Shown piece by piece: positions 5,733 through 7,139 of a DNA stretch of 7,139 bases. Position numbers and translations under genes: made by a program. Location: assembly GCA_036375215.1 (NCBI GenBank), contig DASUSH010000025.1, positions 1 through 7,139 on the forward strand, in the 5' to 3' direction. The notes under the pieces were generated by a model. The model did not search any database and was not told the origin of the DNA. It saw only the letters and a program-made list of their open reading frames with translations. This DNA is from DASUSH01 sp036375215 (GTDB lineage: Bacteria > Actinomycetota > Thermoleophilia > Solirubrobacterales > 70-9). Position 1 is the stretch's first letter. Each line of letters starts with the position of its first letter.

Positions 5733-6818
5733 GTGCCTGACACCGACACCGCCCTGAAACTGACCCTGAGCTCGCGCCAGACGGCCGACTTCGAGCTCCT
5801 CGCCAACGGGGGCTTCGCCCCGCTCGAGGGCTTCATGGGCTCCGACGACTGGCGGGCGGTGGTCGAGGACATGACCCTCGCCGGCGGCGACGAGGTCTGG
5901 CCGATCCCGGTCACGCTCGCCACCGACCTCGACTGCGCCGAGGGCGACGTCATCGACCTCGAGGCCGCGAACGGCAAGGCGCTGGGGCGCCTGACCGTGA
6001 GCGAGATCTTCGAGCGCGACGTCGAGCGCGAGGCCGAGCAGGTCTACCGCACGACCGACTCGGAGCATCCGGGTGTCGCCGCCATCCGCGAGGAGGGCAA
6101 CCGCTGCGTCGCCGGCAAGATCGAGGCCGACGCCGCGCCCGACCACGAGGACGCGTTCATGCGCCGCTACCTGACGCCCGCCGAGTCGAAGGCGGAGTTC
6201 GAGAAGCGCGGCTGGAAGCGGATCGTCGCGTTCCAGACCCGCAACCCGATCCACCGCGCCCACGAGTACCTCACAAAGGCGGCGCTCGAGGTCTCCGACG
6301 GCCTCTTCCTGCACCCGCTGATCGGCGAGACCAAGAAGGGCGACATCCCCGCCGACGTGCGGATGCGCTGCTACGAGGTCCTGATGGAGAAGTACTACCC
6401 GCAGGACCGCGTCGTCCTCGGCGTCAACCCCGCGGCGATGCGGTACGCCGGCCCGCGCGAGGCCGTCTTCCACGCCGTGGTCCGCCGCAACTACGGCGCG
6501 ACGCACTTCATCGTCGGCCGCGACCACGCCGGCGTCGGCGACTACTACGGCACCTACGACGCCCAGAAGATCTTCGACGACATCGACATCGCGAAGCTCG
6601 GCATCGAGCCGCTCATGTTCGAGCACACCTTCTGGTGCAACGAGTGCGAGGGCATGGGCTCCGGCAAGACCTGCCCGCACGACGCGGAGTCGCGCCTGTT
6701 CCTCTCGGGGACCAAGGTGCGCGAGATGCTCGCGGCCGGCGAGAAGCCGCCGCACGAGTTCACCCGGGAAGAGGTTGCCGACATCCTGATCGACTCATAC
6801 GCAAAGGAGACTGAGTAA
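5733..6818 (+). CDS. sat: Sulfate adenylyltransferase (ATP sulfurylase), homo-oligomeric type
   Basis: This 361-residue cytoplasmic enzyme would join sulfate and ATP to APS and pyrophosphate, the entry step of sulfate assimilation. The ATP-sulfurylase active-site motifs are complete: QTRNPIHRAHE at 168-178 (HxxH, His174 and His177), the GRDHAGVGD loop at 262-270, and the start of the catalytic domain LLANGGFAPLEGFMG. Cys302, Cys305, Cys314 and His316 (WCNECEG...KTCPH) match the zinc-binding site found in bacterial enzymes of this type. The N-terminus is about 20 residues shorter than many homologues, which begin with a PHGG-like segment; the frame here starts at a GTG preceded by GGAG at 5723-5726 with six-base spacing. 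It is separated from cysH by 80 bases with no clear terminator and from cysC by 4 bases, so sat and cysC are co-transcribed, probably with the upstream genes. Confidence 0.95.
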   Translation: MPDTDTALKLTLSSRQTADFELLANGGFAPLEGFMGSDDWRAVVEDMTLAGGDEVWPIPVTLATDLDCAEGDVIDLEAANGKALGRLTVSEIFERDVEREAEQVYRTTDSEHPGVAAIREEGNRCVAGKIEADAAPDHEDAFMRRYLTPAESKAEFEKRGWKRIVAFQTRNPIHRAHEYLTKAALEVSDGLFLHPLIGETKKGDIPADVRMRCYEVLMEKYYPQDRVVLGVNPAAMRYAGPREAVFHAVVRRNYGATHFIVGRDHAGVGDYYGTYDAQKIFDDIDIAKLGIEPLMFEHTFWCNECEGMGSGKTCPHDAESRLFLSGTKVREMLAAGEKPPHEFTREEVADILIDSYAKETE

Positions 6819-6822
6819 GCAA

Positions 6823-7139
6823 ATGGGAGAGTGGAAGGGCTTCACCCTCTGGATGACCGGCCTCTCGGGGGCCGGCAAGTCGACGATCTCCGACGTGGTC
6901 GTCGCCGAGTTCGACCGCCGCGGCGTGCCCGTCGAGGTGCTCGACGGCGACGTGGTCCGCGAGAACCTCTCGAAGGGCCTCGGTTTCTCGAAGGAGGACC
7001 GCGACACCAACATCCGCCGGATCGCCTTCGTCGCCGACCTGCTCTCCAGGCACGGCACGCCGGTGATCACGGCCGCGATCTCGCCCTACCGCGAGATCCG
7101 CGACGAGGCCCGCGCGCTGATGAACGGCCGCTTCGTCGA
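6823..7139 (+). CDS. cysC: Adenylyl-sulfate (APS) kinase, cut by window edge
   Basis: The first 105 codons of APS kinase, which phosphorylates APS at the 3' position to PAPS. Visible motifs are the Walker A loop GLSGAGKST (13-21), DGD (41-43) for substrate/metal binding, FSKEDRDTNIRR (55-66) for APS binding, and ISPYREIRDEAR with Ser87 at the site of the family phosphoserine. Full-length proteins are about 180-200 residues, so the C-terminal half lies beyond the window. ATG 6823 is four bases after the sat stop. The Shine-Dalgarno AAAGGAGA (6803-6810) is inside the end of sat, 12 bases from the start. It is a stand-alone kinase, not the fused Sat-CysC found in some bacteria. PAPS made here could serve sulfotransferases or a dual-specificity CysH. 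Confidence 0.93.
   Translation, partial: MGEWKGFTLWMTGLSGAGKSTISDVVVAEFDRRGVPVEVLDGDVVRENLSKGLGFSKEDRDTNIRRIAFVADLLSRHGTPVITAAISPYREIRDEARALMNGRFV

Noticed and set aside
5517..6755. Minus-strand open frame of 412 codons antisense to sat
   Set aside because: sat has complete active-site motifs on the plus strand; the antisense protein has only compositional bias.

Overview
The window is GC-rich DNA (roughly 70% G+C by eye) with GTG starts, strong third-position G/C bias and short intergenic gaps. The gene content (a lone acyl-CoA carboxylase epsilon-like protein, a secreted haemolysin-type repeat protein, and a sir-cysH-sat-cysC sulfur cluster) suggests a high-GC actinobacterium, possibly of the Thermoleophilia/Solirubrobacterales type. 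That placement is inference from gene flavour only; no rRNA or tRNA is present to anchor it.

Left part (1-1640): a minus-strand ornithine cyclodeaminase/mu-crystallin family gene runs off the left edge. It starts divergently from a 78-residue plus-strand protein resembling acyl-CoA carboxylase epsilon subunits. The divergent gap carries a nested inverted repeat around GGGGTCAGACCCC. About 200 bp of gene-free DNA with several palindromes and a possible promoter then leads to a 69-residue dodecin, followed by a strong hairpin.

Middle (1650-2980): one gene encodes a 435-residue exported protein with a signal peptide, a region without recognisable repeats, and degenerate GGxGxDxL (RTX/haemolysin-type) calcium-binding repeats.

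Right part (2990-7139): an assimilatory sulfate reduction cluster reads left to right. Its genes are a siroheme nitrite/sulfite reductase, a CysH-type APS reductase with iron-sulfur cysteines, ATP sulfurylase (sat) and APS kinase (cysC, cut by the right edge). Sat makes APS from sulfate and ATP. CysH reduces APS to sulfite. The siroheme enzyme reduces sulfite to sulfide. CysC can divert APS to PAPS. A candidate extended -10 promoter and a short leader with two small hairpins precede the first gene.

Most of the window is ordinary metabolism. I did not find a convincing undescribed system. The points most worth a second look are the dodecin lacking the flavin-stacking tryptophan, the nested inverted repeat at 882-921, the sir leader, and the unusual C-terminus of the APS reductase.
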